From assembly GCA_007694095.1 (NCBI GenBank), contig RECI01000275.1, forward strand, positions 1-44,772: a DNA stretch of 44,772 nt. Direction: 5' to 3'. Both the position numbers and the translations under genes were made by a program. The notes under the pieces were generated by a model. That model ran no database searches. It saw only the letters and a list, made by a program, of their open reading frames with translations, and was not told the origin of the DNA. This DNA comes from Balneolaceae bacterium. Lineage in GTDB: Bacteria; Bacteroidota; Rhodothermia; Balneolales; Balneolaceae. How positions within the stretch are numbered: position 1 is the first letter of the stretch; each line of letters opens with the position of its first letter. Of this stretch, positions 1 to 9,000 are shown piece after piece.

Positions 1-2589
1 ATCGGCAAAGTAAAAACAACATTGATCATCGAAGCCTCCAGGGCAATTTCTGAAATGAGAGAGAATCTTGTAATAAATTCTTCAGCAGTTACTTATGATG
101 ATCTGTTAAGAAATGTTAGAAACTCTTTGAAGGATCCTTCTTTAGGGCCAAAACTTTCCAATACCCTGCAGCGCAAGTACCCCTATGCCCTGGTAGACGA
201 ATTCCAGGATACAGATCCGGTGCAATATGATATTTTTGACAGTATCTACCCGGAAGAGGGGGGTGAGTGTGGCTTGTTTATGATCGGGGATCCTAAGCAG
301 GCGATTTACAGGTTCCGGGGTGCGGATATTTATACCTACTTCAAGGCAAGGAAAGCCGTACACGGCCAGGTGTACACACTTGAGAAAAATTTCCGCAGTT
401 CTCCAAGGCTTGTTGAGGCCGTGAATGCGGTTTTTGGCGGAGAACGGAACGCCTTTATTGAGCCGGAGATTGGTTTTTTCAACTCCAGTCCGGGCAATCC
501 GAAAGGGGGGGATGAGTTTCTTGTGGACGGGAAACCAGCTGATCATTTCAGGATTACAGCAAAAACCGGCACGGAGAGCAACAAAGACTCTTGCAGGGCT
601 TTTACGTTTCAGCAAACCGTCTCTGAGATTGCTAACCTGTTGGACATGTCGGGCCGGGGGCGAGTGACAATAGAAGGGAGAAAACTTCTGGCAGGTGATG
701 TGGCACTGCTGGTATCAGGCCACAAGGATGCTGAGATGATCAAAAAAATTCTGAAATCTGTTGGCATTGATTCGGTGACATACTCGCGTCAGCAGGTTTT
801 CGCGACATTTGAAGCTCACCGCCTCGCGCTGCTGATGGCGGCAGTACTGGAGCCTTTAAACCATACTGCACTGAATAATCTGCTGGTTAGTGGATTTTTT
901 GGGCTTGATCTCCGATCGCTCTACGAGAACGTGGAGGATGAGGTGAAAAGGCAGGCACTTTCAGCGGAACTGCTGGAATTAAATGAGATCTGGTACAATC
1001 ATGGTTTTTATCCAATGTTCAGGTCAATGCTTTTTTATGAAGGAAGGCTTTCGCGGCTGGCCAGGCTTGCCGGCTCGGAAAGGGTGCTTACAAACCTTTT
1101 CCAGCTGGCGGATATATGCACAAAAGCAGAAAAAGAAGGCGGACTGGATCCCCGGGCGCTCTATACATGGTTTTTGCGGGAAAAAAAGGATCCGGGCAGC
1201 GATGAGGAACGTACTCTCTTGCTGGAAAGTGATCAGAACCTTATAAAGATCAGTACCATCCATAACAGCAAGGGTCTTCAGTTTCCTGTGGTTTTTTGCC
1301 CCACGCTATGGGAGTCGAAAAACAACACCGGCAAATTGATTGAGTATCACCCTGAGGGCTCGGATGAACTTGTGATCCATGCGGGACAACTGGCGGATTC
1401 AGAACGGGCTGCAGCTGAGAGAAAAAACATCCAGGAATCTGTCGCTGAAGAAGTGAGGAAAGCCTACGTTGCCGTAACACGGGCAAAATATCTTTGCCAT
1501 GTATTGTGGGCAAATCACAAGGATTCCCGGTATTCAGGATTTGGGGCACAGGCGATTGGAGAAAAACTATTCAAAGAACCTGAAAGTGATATCTCATTTG
1601 AGGAAGTATTTGAAAACATGGCGAAATCGCACCCGGATACCATACAGTTCAAACTTCTTGATGAACCAGCCATCCGGGCATTTCCCGTTTCGAAGGGGAT
1701 AGCAGAGGCTGAAGAGATGGTCATTAAGTCCTATAATGGCAGAAAAGAGCTCACAGTTCAGAGAAAGCTTGAGAGTTTTTCTTCATTGATGAGACCGCAT
1801 TCCAGGGACTCATACCAACCGGATTATGACCAGGTGATGGAGGCATATGTCAGCGCTTTTGACCGTGGTGAACCATTGGCAAAAGAACTGACACTGTTTG
1901 ATTTTCCACGGGGAGCGGCAGCCGGAACAGCTATCCATAAACTTTTTGAGAGGGATGAGCTTGACTTTACAACTGCTGCAACTGCCGATCATTCAGCCTG
2001 GATTGGAGAAGTACTGAGCCAGCATCACATGGATGCGAAATGGACACCGGTAATACAAAAAATGCTGAAAGATGTGACAGGGGCAGCACTGCCGGGTTTG
2101 GAACTTTCCGCAGTTAAAAGCTCTGAGAGGCTGCGCGAAATGGAATTCCATTTTAAATCAGCCGATGCAGAACCTGAACGATTATTCAGGATCATACGGA
2201 AACAATCAGGTAATGAGCCGGGAAGTGTGAGGGCATCGGGTTTTATGACCGGTTTTATTGATCTCATTATCCGTCAAAACGGCCGGTATTACATCCTTGA
2301 TTACAAATCGAATTACCTCGGAGATGATCTTACAAATTATGACGTAAGCCATCTTCAGCAAGAAATTCTCACAAACGGCTATGATCTGCAGTACCATTTA
2401 TACACACTGGCCCTGGTTCAATACCTGCAAAAACGGATCCCCGATTTTCATTATGAGACTCATTTTGGAGGTGTAGCCTACCTTTTCGTGCGGGGGATGA
2501 GGGCAGGATCTCCAAACGGTGTTTGGTTCCACAAACCGGACCAATCTGTTATCAGCCAACTTGGAAAAGAGCTTGGGGTGGAAATATGA
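1..2589 (+). CDS. recB: RecB, exodeoxyribonuclease V beta subunit (5' truncated by window edge)
   Basis: The frame is open from base 1, so the gene starts outside the window; 862 codons are visible. UvrD/Rep superfamily helicase motifs appear in order: motif II VDEFQDTD (visible residue about 65), motif III GDPKQAIYRFRGAD (about 96), motif IV with NFRSS, motif V STIHNSKGLQFPVVF (about 416) and motif VI YVAVTRAK (about 490). Walker A must lie upstream. The C-terminus carries the RecB-family nuclease domain, introduced by LFDFPRGAAAGTAIHKLFE, with the catalytic GFIDLI and LDYKSN elements near visible residues 750-772. In this family the protein is the 3'-5' helicase and nuclease of RecBCD, which processes double-strand breaks. 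recD follows, which supports RecB over AddA; recC is probably upstream and out of view. The internal TTG/ATG codons near the start are not true starts. Confidence 0.95.
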   Translation: MGKVKTTLIIEASRAISEMRENLVINSSAVTYDDLLRNVRNSLKDPSLGPKLSNTLQRKYPYALVDEFQDTDPVQYDIFDSIYPEEGGECGLFMIGDPKQAIYRFRGADIYTYFKARKAVHGQVYTLEKNFRSSPRLVEAVNAVFGGERNAFIEPEIGFFNSSPGNPKGGDEFLVDGKPADHFRITAKTGTESNKDSCRAFTFQQTVSEIANLLDMSGRGRVTIEGRKLLAGDVALLVSGHKDAEMIKKILKSVGIDSVTYSRQQVFATFEAHRLALLMAAVLEPLNHTALNNLLVSGFFGLDLRSLYENVEDEVKRQALSAELLELNEIWYNHGFYPMFRSMLFYEGRLSRLARLAGSERVLTNLFQLADICTKAEKEGGLDPRALYTWFLREKKDPGSDEERTLLLESDQNLIKISTIHNSKGLQFPVVFCPTLWESKNNTGKLIEYHPEGSDELVIHAGQLADSERAAAERKNIQESVAEEVRKAYVAVTRAKYLCHVLWANHKDSRYSGFGAQAIGEKLFKEPESDISFEEVFENMAKSHPDTIQFKLLDEPAIRAFPVSKGIAEAEEMVIKSYNGRKELTVQRKLESFSSLMRPHSRDSYQPDYDQVMEAYVSAFDRGEPLAKELTLFDFPRGAAAGTAIHKLFERDELDFTTAATADHSAWIGEVLSQHHMDAKWTPVIQKMLKDVTGAALPGLELSAVKSSERLREMEFHFKSADAEPERLFRIIRKQSGNEPGSVRASGFMTGFIDLIIRQNGRYYILDYKSNYLGDDLTNYDVSHLQQEILTNGYDLQYHLYTLALVQYLQKRIPDFHYETHFGGVAYLFVRGMRAGSPNGVWFHKPDQSVISQLGKELGVEI

Positions 2590-2603
2590 TCGTTTAAAAC
2601 AAC

Positions 2604-2629
2604 CTGTCAGCACCTACCGGATCTGACAG
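2604..2629 (+). terminator. weak hairpin after recB
   Basis: Seven-base arms CTGTCAG (2604-2610) and CTGACAG (2623-2629) flank a 12-base loop just after the recB stop. No T-run follows, so a terminator role is only a guess; it may simply be a small dyad. Confidence 0.25.
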
Positions 2630-2636
2630 CGTTGTT

Positions 2637-2722
2637 GGGTCAAGATACTGAATACTGAATACTGAATGCTGTATAAACCCGTGCAGTGAACATCCAGTAT
2701 CCAGCATCCAGTATCTTGACCC
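2637..2722. repeat. inverted repeat built of 7-base tandem units
   Basis: An 86-base element lies between recB and recD. Its ends are exact 14-base inverted repeats (2637-2650, beginning GGGTCAAG, and 2709-2722). The left arm contains the heptamer TACTGAA three times in tandem from 2646 to 2666, followed by a degenerate copy. The right arm contains CCAGTAT/CCAGCAT/CCAGTAT from 2694 to 2714, roughly the reverse complement of the left array. The whole could fold as one long hairpin. It separates two genes that are often tightly coupled. Function is unknown. Confidence 0.8.
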
Positions 2723-2832
2723 ATAAGCCAGAACACTGTATCCACACAAAAAAATATAGCCACAATTTTTTATAGGTTAGGAAAAATGCCATATTTGTTG
2801 AGCAGAAGAGAAAGGCTACAGGAGGCAAGCCA

Positions 2833-4650
2833 ATGAAGAATGAATCAAATTACACATGGTGGGAGGCAGGCATCCGGTCCGGCTGGATTGAGGTCTATGA
2901 ACGTGAGATGATCCGTTTTATGGAGGATGAGTTTGGACCGTTGGATGATGATGTCCAGTGTGCCGCAGTATTTGCATCACTCTTTTTGAAAGATGGCCAT
3001 ACAGCCCTGCCACTTTCATTATCGCCGCGGGAATGGGCACACATTCTGGGATTGGATCAGGATCAGGCGGTACTGCTTCCTGATGAAAAACCGGACATTG
3101 TGAAGATCAGTCAGAGCGCAGTTGTGTCAGAATCTTTTCACTTAAAGCCATTAGCGCTGCATGGGGATATGCTATCATTCCGTAAATATGTATCGTATGA
3201 AGATAATCTGCTGCAATGGATTAAAGAAAAGAATAAAAATAATTATAAATCTGATATAAATACTTATATCAGCCAGATTTTCCCTGATAAGGAAAGGGAT
3301 GAACCCGATTGGCAAAAGATAGCGGCCATCCTTTCGCTGATCAAACCGTTTCTGATTATTTCGGGCGGCCCGGGAACCGGGAAAACAACAACTGTAGCCA
3401 GGATCCTGGTCCTGCACCGGATGGCGGCTGGAAAGCCAATCCGTGTGGCACTGGCTGCACCCACTGGTAAAGCTGCCGGCCGTATGGGTGAAGCACTGAC
3501 CCGTGAGCTTAAACGAATGAATTTGCCGGGAGAAATCTTTAAGGATTTTCCAAAAGAAGCGAAGACCGTTCACCGTCTGCTTTCGGGTACAGAAGAACAT
3601 GGCCTGCTTCCACCGGTGGAAAAAAAGGAACTCCGGTACGACCTGGTAATCGTAGACGAAGCCTCCATGATTGACCTAAGCCTGATGCACCGGCTAACCA
3701 CTCACCTTGCTGAAAAAACCCGGCTCATATTGCTGGGCGATAAAGACCAGCTTGCATCGGTTGAAGCTGGCGCCGTATTTGCAGACCTTTGCCGAAAAAA
3801 AAGCAATGGCTTTGACCGGGATACCCTGGCATTGTTAAAAAAATCAGGTATTGATGCCGAACTTCCAGAAACGGAACAAGCCGGGCTTGACGATTCCATT
3901 GTTTATCTTACCAAAAGCTACCGTTTCGGTCTGCATAGCGGAATTGGCCGCCTGGCGGCATTTGTACAAGCCGGTGCAGGAGAAAGTGCAGAACTTAGTA
4001 ATATTTTTCAGAAGTTCAGCAGCGAATTGCACCAGGAAGAATTCAGTTTTCAAAAAGAGGAAATGGTTGGTTTGATCAGGAAACTTTTGAAAAAAGTTGA
4101 AGGGAGTCAAACCATACATGATCCGGAGAAGATGCTGGAGTACTGGAAGAGTTCGGTTTGGCTCGCTGTACTGCGGCGTGGCTTGACCGGAACCGAACGG
4201 CTTAACCGGCTTGTGGAACAGCAGGTCGCAGCAGAAAGGATCGTTCCAATGGAAAACGGATGGTACCACGGCAGGCCTGTTATTATCACCCAAAATGATT
4301 ACAATCTCGGTGTATTTAACGGTGATGCCGGCGTTTGTATCCGGGAGAAAGATGATGAATTGTGGGTATATATTGAATCGGGAACCGGTTTCCGGCGTAT
4401 CAAACCTCAGCGGCTGACCCGCTTCGAACCCGGATGGTTTTTAACGGTACACAAAAGTCAGGGCTCGGAGTTCGATTCGGTGAATCTGTTGCTGCCAAAA
4501 ACCTGGAATCCCCTCATTACCAGGGAGCTGCTATATACAGCTGTAACACGTGCAAGGAACCGGTTCAGCCTGTTCGGGTCAACGGAATTTTTTCTTAAGG
4601 GAATACAGAACGAAACGGTGAGATTTACCGGATTGAAACACAAAATTTAA
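2833..4650 (+). CDS. recD: RecD, exodeoxyribonuclease V alpha subunit
   Basis: 605 residues, usual for RecD. An N-terminal helical region precedes Walker A GGPGTGKTTT (residues 178-187). Walker B follows as LVIVDEASMID near 270-280, then LGDKDQLASVEAGAVFADL (superfamily 1B motif III), and the C-terminal motifs GWFLTVHKSQGSEFD and LLYTAVTRAR. This is the 5'-3' helicase of the RecBCD complex, partner of the preceding RecB. The start is well supported: a strong AGGAGG (2820-2825) sits 7 bases before the ATG. The 243-base gap to recB holds a repeat element, so the gene may have its own promoter. The length and the RecB neighbour argue against the longer RecD2. Confidence 0.95.
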   Translation: MKNESNYTWWEAGIRSGWIEVYEREMIRFMEDEFGPLDDDVQCAAVFASLFLKDGHTALPLSLSPREWAHILGLDQDQAVLLPDEKPDIVKISQSAVVSESFHLKPLALHGDMLSFRKYVSYEDNLLQWIKEKNKNNYKSDINTYISQIFPDKERDEPDWQKIAAILSLIKPFLIISGGPGTGKTTTVARILVLHRMAAGKPIRVALAAPTGKAAGRMGEALTRELKRMNLPGEIFKDFPKEAKTVHRLLSGTEEHGLLPPVEKKELRYDLVIVDEASMIDLSLMHRLTTHLAEKTRLILLGDKDQLASVEAGAVFADLCRKKSNGFDRDTLALLKKSGIDAELPETEQAGLDDSIVYLTKSYRFGLHSGIGRLAAFVQAGAGESAELSNIFQKFSSELHQEEFSFQKEEMVGLIRKLLKKVEGSQTIHDPEKMLEYWKSSVWLAVLRRGLTGTERLNRLVEQQVAAERIVPMENGWYHGRPVIITQNDYNLGVFNGDAGVCIREKDDELWVYIESGTGFRRIKPQRLTRFEPGWFLTVHKSQGSEFDSVNLLLPKTWNPLITRELLYTAVTRARNRFSLFGSTEFFLKGIQNETVRFTGLKHKI

Positions 4651-4695
4651 AATTGTACCAGTAAATACGATACAAATGTAACTTTTTTAACACGG

Positions 4696-4815
4696 ATTAA
4701 GCGATAGACTACCGAAGTCTTTCGGAGTTGTGAAAGAAACCCTTACATATTAAAAAATCGAGGTTTTAATAAAATGAAGAGAGACTTCGGAAGTCTTTTT
4801 CGTCTATTGCTTAAT
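4696..4815. repeat. MITE-like nested inverted repeat
   Basis: The outer arms ATTAAGCGATAGAC (4696-4709) and GTCTATTGCTTAAT (4802-4815) match at 13 of 14 positions. A second pair, CCGAAGTCT (4712-4720) and AGACTTCGG (4782-4790), is exact, so the element can fold as a long interrupted stem around an AT-rich loop of about 60 bases. It fills most of the spacer between recD and the AlkC-type gene. I see no open frame and no clear target-site duplication. Confidence 0.6.
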
Positions 4816-4838
4816 GTGGGTTTAAACAAGATCAAAAG

Positions 4839-5942
4839 ATGCCCGAACCTCTGAAAAATCTCTACTCACAGCAATTTTTTGAACAGCTTTCTTCAGTACT
4901 GGATGATGTGATTCCCGGATTTGATACAACACAATTCGTAGAAAAAATATTTGATTCCGATTGGGAACAGCGTGAACTGAAAGAAAGAATGAAGCACATT
5001 GCAAATGTTCTGCATGATTTTATGCCGAACGATTACATTCTGGCCGTATCCATACTTAGCGAGATAGCAGATGCCACGAAGCAGACTCCGCTTGAGAAAA
5101 TGAGCCTGGAATTTATGTTTCTGCCCCAGTACATCGAAACGTTCGGGCTTGATCATTTTGATGATTCTGTTTGGGCTATGGAGCAAATCACACCGTTTGC
5201 AAGCTGTGAATTTGCAGTCCGGCCTTTTATTGTCAGGTACCCCGAGAAGATGATGAAACAGATGCTTTATTGGTCAGGCCATGAAAATCACCATTTGCGG
5301 CGGTTTGCAAGTGAAGGCTGCCGGCCGAGACTGCCCTGGGCAATGGCTCTACCGGAATTCAAAAAAAATCCTGAGCCGGTTTTGCCCATTTTGGAAAAGC
5401 TGAAGGCTGATTCGTCTGAGTATGTGCGCCGAAGTGTGGCTAATAACCTCAATGATATTGCCAAAGATCATCCACAGTTGGTACTGGAACTATGCCGCCG
5501 ATGGAAGGGAAAATCAGGTGAAACCGATTGGATTGTAAAACATGCCTGCCGCACACTCCTCAAAAAAGCCCACCCCGGTGCGCTGGAGCTTTTTGGCTAT
5601 ACCGAACCAGATGAAATTTCAGTTACGGATTTCAAACTTCAAAGAAAAGTGAAGATTGGAGGTAAGCTTGAATTCGGTTTTTATGTTGAAAATAACGGAG
5701 ATAAACCGGTAACCCTACGTATTGAATATGCCATTGATTACATGAAATTAAATGGATCAAAAAGCAGGAAAATTTTCAAAATCACGGAAAATTATGCAGA
5801 AGCAAAATCCAGGCTGACGTACAACCGAACCCAATCATTCCGGAATATGACTACACGTAAACATTATCCCGGGAAACACAGACTCGCAATTATCGTAAAC
5901 GGAAGGCAGATGGTATCGGGTGATTTCAATGTTACAGCCTGA
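4839..5942 (+). CDS. AlkC-type DNA alkylation repair glycosylase with C-terminal Ig-like domain
   Basis: 367 residues. Residues about 60-250 read as helical HEAT-like repeats of the AlkC/AlkD superfamily, including the blocks MLYWSGHENHHLRRFASEG, RPRLPWAMALPEF and the repeat with SSEYVRRSVANNLNDIAKDHP, then DWIVKHACRTLLKKAHPGALELFGY. After residue about 260 it becomes beta-rich (DFKLQRKVKIGGKLEFGFYVENNGDKPVTLRIEY), matching the Ig-like domain found in one AlkC subgroup. Such enzymes remove alkylated bases, chiefly 3-methylcytosine and 3-methyladenine, without flipping the base. It stands alone after recD and before a REP pair. The family call is firm; the exact substrate is inferred. Confidence 0.85.
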   Translation: MPEPLKNLYSQQFFEQLSSVLDDVIPGFDTTQFVEKIFDSDWEQRELKERMKHIANVLHDFMPNDYILAVSILSEIADATKQTPLEKMSLEFMFLPQYIETFGLDHFDDSVWAMEQITPFASCEFAVRPFIVRYPEKMMKQMLYWSGHENHHLRRFASEGCRPRLPWAMALPEFKKNPEPVLPILEKLKADSSEYVRRSVANNLNDIAKDHPQLVLELCRRWKGKSGETDWIVKHACRTLLKKAHPGALELFGYTEPDEISVTDFKLQRKVKIGGKLEFGFYVENNGDKPVTLRIEYAIDYMKLNGSKSRKIFKITENYAEAKSRLTYNRTQSFRNMTTRKHYPGKHRLAIIVNGRQMVSGDFNVTA

Positions 5943-6005
5943 TATACGAATACAGATATCAGATGCACGATTTTCTGTCCATACCTAACTATTCAGTTAA
6001 CCCGA

Positions 6006-6155
6006 TGGCGCAAGCATCCTGCTTGTGCCACTTTGCTAAAAGACAGTCACAAGCCCCGCAGTTAAACGAGACGCCATCACGTTTAATAAAAAAGGCACAG
6101 ATTAGCTGTTGCACCACTATTCTTAAGGACTGGCACAAGCAGGATGCTTGCGCCA
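6006..6155. repeat. pair of exact 25-base REP-like palindromes in inverted orientation
   Basis: A 25-base imperfect palindrome at 6006-6030 (TGGCGCAAGCA, spacer TCC, TGCTTGTGCCA) recurs at 6131-6155 as its exact reverse complement. Each copy can form an 11-pair hairpin with one G-T pair; the two copies can also pair with each other. They lie in the 235-base gap between two convergent genes (the AlkC-type gene and the redoxin). The layout resembles a BIME or REP pair of the kind mobilised by REP-associated Y1 transposases, but no such transposase is in the window. It could also end transcription from both sides. Confidence 0.8.
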
Positions 6156-6177
6156 TAATGATGCTGTTAATGCGATA

Positions 6178-6801
6178 TTAGTTGTATTTCACCGTACATC
6201 CATATGGGGTATTGGTAGTAACTTCCACCGCTTCGCCGTTCATCAGGCTTGTCATGGCGGCAACTACGTAGTTATGAGCCCCTTCAAGGTCGCGGACTCG
6301 GGCAGTTGGTTTATCATCGATTGCGCCATTGTATTCAAGGATTCCATCCGGGTTAATAATATACATCTGTGGAGTCACACGGGCGTCATAAGCACGGCCC
6401 ATTGTTCCGTCTGAGTCGAGAAGAATGGCTGTTGGAGCAGCACCTTTTTCTTCGGCTGTTTTAAGGGTTTCTGCTGGCTCCATATAACCCTGTGTTCCGG
6501 GGGCGGATGAAACTACAGAAAGCCAGACTACACCTTTTTCGGTGTATTTCTTCTGAAGTTCCTGCATGTTATTTCCGTCATAATGCTTTCGGACAAATGG
6601 ACATCCGTGATTCAGCCATTCCAGGATTACCCACTGGCCTTCGTAATCCGATAAGCTATGCATATTTCCATGGGCATCAACAACTGAAAATTCCGGTGCC
6701 GATTCACCAACCACGGCACCGCTTCGGTCGGTATCATTTGCTGAATTAATCAGCAATAGTGATGTAAATATTAAGGTTAAAATGAGGGTTAACTTTTTCA
6801 T
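6178..6801 (-). CDS. periplasmic PRX-like redoxin (thioredoxin-fold peroxidase-like protein)
   Basis: 207 residues with an N-terminal signal peptide (MKKLTLILTLIFTSLLLINS). The AhpC/TSA-redoxin fold begins at GESAPEFSVVDAHG, has the nucleophile region WLNHGCPFVRKHY with a single Cys rather than CxxC, and the cis-Pro region VTPQMYIINPDG. A second Cys lies near the C-terminus (PYGCTVKYN). This pattern fits the PRX-like group of thiol peroxidase or redoxin proteins. It lies 33 bases downstream of dsbD on the same strand, so DsbD could supply its reducing equivalents in the periplasm. That coupling is inferred. The substrate is unknown. Confidence 0.85.
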   Translation of the reverse strand: MKKLTLILTLIFTSLLLINSANDTDRSGAVVGESAPEFSVVDAHGNMHSLSDYEGQWVILEWLNHGCPFVRKHYDGNNMQELQKKYTEKGVVWLSVVSSAPGTQGYMEPAETLKTAEEKGAAPTAILLDSDGTMGRAYDARVTPQMYIINPDGILEYNGAIDDKPTARVRDLEGAHNYVVAAMTSLMNGEAVEVTTNTPYGCTVKYN

Positions 6802-6834
6802 TGGTTTGTGTTGGTTTGGGTTATTGATTGATGT

Positions 6835-9000
6835 TCAAATATCTGCTTGTGTAATGTCTTGTGCGGGTATAAACTGATCCAGTGCATTCAATACAATTCC
6901 GGGTGTAAGAAGTTCCGGCAAAATCATCGGTTCATCCAGTTCACTGCTATAAATCACATAGAGAGGTACTCCGTTCCTGCCAAACGATGCAAGTGCCTGG
7001 GTGATTTCGGGGTTGCGGTTGGTCCAGTCGGCCTTTACCATTTCGAATCCTAGTTCTTCAAAGCGGTCTTTTACCCGGTTTGAACTGAACACAACACGCT
7101 CGTTGGCCTTGCAGGTAATACACCAATCTGCTGTAAAATCGATAAATACATTTTTGCCATCGGCCCTGTGCTGGTTTACCAGATCATTCGAAAAGTCCTG
7201 CCATTCAATGCCATAACTTACAGAGATTCCCGCTTCATTTTGAATCGTTACCGGTTGTGACGCGGCAGAAAACATAAAGCCGGCCAATATGAATAGTGTC
7301 ACGAATCCCCGGCTCACTATACGTGTGCCTGTAGAAATTTCGATTGCCTTCCACCGGTATAAAATCCAGATACCCATGGAGAGCAGCAGCAGGCCGATAA
7401 GCAGCCTTGTGAGGCCATTGACGCCGGTTTGTTGACCAAAAACCCATATCAGCCAGATTGCGGTGGCGAACAAAGGAAATGCAAGGATTTGTTTGAAAGT
7501 TTCCATCCATGCACCGGGTTTCGGCATATATTTCATCAGTACGGGGAAGGATGAAAGCAGTACATATGGAGCCGCCATCCCAAATCCCAGGAAGGCGAAA
7601 ATCAGGAGAGCCGTGGCCGCCGGCAGGGTGATGGCAACGCCGAGTGCCGTTCCCATAAACGGAGCAGTACAGGGAGTTGCAAGAACGGTGGCAAGTATTC
7701 CGCTGAAAAATGAACCGCGCATTCCGCTTCCGGTATTTGCTTTACCTGCAACATTAATGAGCGAATTTCCAATTTCAAAAACCCCCATCAGGCTTAATCC
7801 AAGGCCGAACATCAAAAAAGTCATAAAAGCGATGAATGCAGGGGTCTGGAGCTGGAAGCCCCAGCCAAGTTCCTGTCCGCCGGCCCGCAGCGCAAGTAGT
7901 AACCCTGCAAGTGCGAGGAAAGTGAGCAGAACCCCGAGTCCAAAAACCAGTCCGTGCAATTTCACCATGCGTGGCTGATGCCCGGCCATTTGCATAAAGT
8001 TCATCACTTTGATGGAGAGAATGGGAAAAACACACGGCATCAGGTTCAAAATCAAGCCGCCAATGAAGGCAAAGGCAAGAATCAAAAGGAAACCAGCGGA
8101 AAAAACCGGCATAGAGGAAATGTTGCCGGTAATTATCGATGCATCTCCCAAGCTAACATCCACAACCATCGATCTGATATTGCCGGAATCGTCCCAGCCC
8201 TCCGGTGAATAGATCAGGCCCCAAAGGCGATCGATATCGCCAGATTTATAAGTGGACTTGTGAAGCTGCATGGTAATGGTGTTTCCATCAACCGAAAACG
8301 GCTGAGGGGCGCCATTTTCAATCTCACCTTCTTTCTTTGCAAAGTATCGTATCTCAGAATATCCGGGAATATCAAATGCTTTGTTTGTGAGCGTCAATGT
8401 AGCAGTGTTGCCTTCAAATTCAGCGGTGGCTTCCCAGTAATCGAGTGTAACAGGGAGGTTTTCCCGGGTTTCGGCAAACAGTGGCAGCCACTCTTCGTTA
8501 TACTCCACATCACCGTCGGTAACCAATAACGTAAGTTCAAGATCAGCATATTCAGGAATGCAGACATCCTCGCAAATCAGCCAGTCGGCTTCGGCAAGTA
8601 GTGTGTACTCCTCACCTGGTGACAGGTGGGCCGGCGCAATCGCTTCCATGATATAGAGAATCTGCTCTTTATAGCCGTAGCTGGTCAGCCCGCCAGATAC
8701 ATCCATCCACTTTGGTGTGGGCCATTGTATTTCGCCAATGTTAACATCTTCTTCGTGCAGCCATTCTACCATCATCGGCATTCCGGAATCGCCCGGGTTG
8801 CGATAATAGACATACCAGTTTTCACGAATATCCATTTTAATGCCAATCCAGAAGGGCTGGCCGGGCTGGATGGTAATCTGTTCGGAGATGAGTTCTACAA
8901 CAGCGTTATCGGTTTGAACCGCCTGTGCAGAAATATGAATATTTCCGCTCATGCAGTAAAACAATAATCCCAAAAGTATATAACGAAATGCTGATATCAT
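6835..9000 (-). CDS. dsbD: DsbD-like protein-disulfide reductase (thiol:disulfide interchange)
   Basis: 721 residues. A signal peptide (residues 1-26) precedes a periplasmic beta domain with a Cys pair CEDVC (143-147). A polytopic membrane domain with about eight helices carries the two conserved proline-flanked cysteines, NLMPCVFP (about 317) and TPCTAPFMG. A C-terminal thioredoxin domain has WCITCK (about 630). All three redox pairs of the family are present, so the protein should carry electrons from cytoplasmic thioredoxin to periplasmic clients. The likely client is the redoxin encoded just downstream. Domain order matches DsbD/ScsB; the exact subfamily is not certain. The ATG start gives a good signal sequence. 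Confidence 0.93.
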   Translation of the reverse strand: MISAFRYILLGLLFYCMSGNIHISAQAVQTDNAVVELISEQITIQPGQPFWIGIKMDIRENWYVYYRNPGDSGMPMMVEWLHEEDVNIGEIQWPTPKWMDVSGGLTSYGYKEQILYIMEAIAPAHLSPGEEYTLLAEADWLICEDVCIPEYADLELTLLVTDGDVEYNEEWLPLFAETRENLPVTLDYWEATAEFEGNTATLTLTNKAFDIPGYSEIRYFAKKEGEIENGAPQPFSVDGNTITMQLHKSTYKSGDIDRLWGLIYSPEGWDDSGNIRSMVVDVSLGDASIITGNISSMPVFSAGFLLILAFAFIGGLILNLMPCVFPILSIKVMNFMQMAGHQPRMVKLHGLVFGLGVLLTFLALAGLLLALRAGGQELGWGFQLQTPAFIAFMTFLMFGLGLSLMGVFEIGNSLINVAGKANTGSGMRGSFFSGILATVLATPCTAPFMGTALGVAITLPAATALLIFAFLGFGMAAPYVLLSSFPVLMKYMPKPGAWMETFKQILAFPLFATAIWLIWVFGQQTGVNGLTRLLIGLLLLSMGIWILYRWKAIEISTGTRIVSRGFVTLFILAGFMFSAASQPVTIQNEAGISVSYGIEWQDFSNDLVNQHRADGKNVFIDFTADWCITCKANERVVFSSNRVKDRFEELGFEMVKADWTNRNPEITQALASFGRNGVPLYVIYSSELDEPMILPELLTPGIVLNALDQFIPAQDITQADI

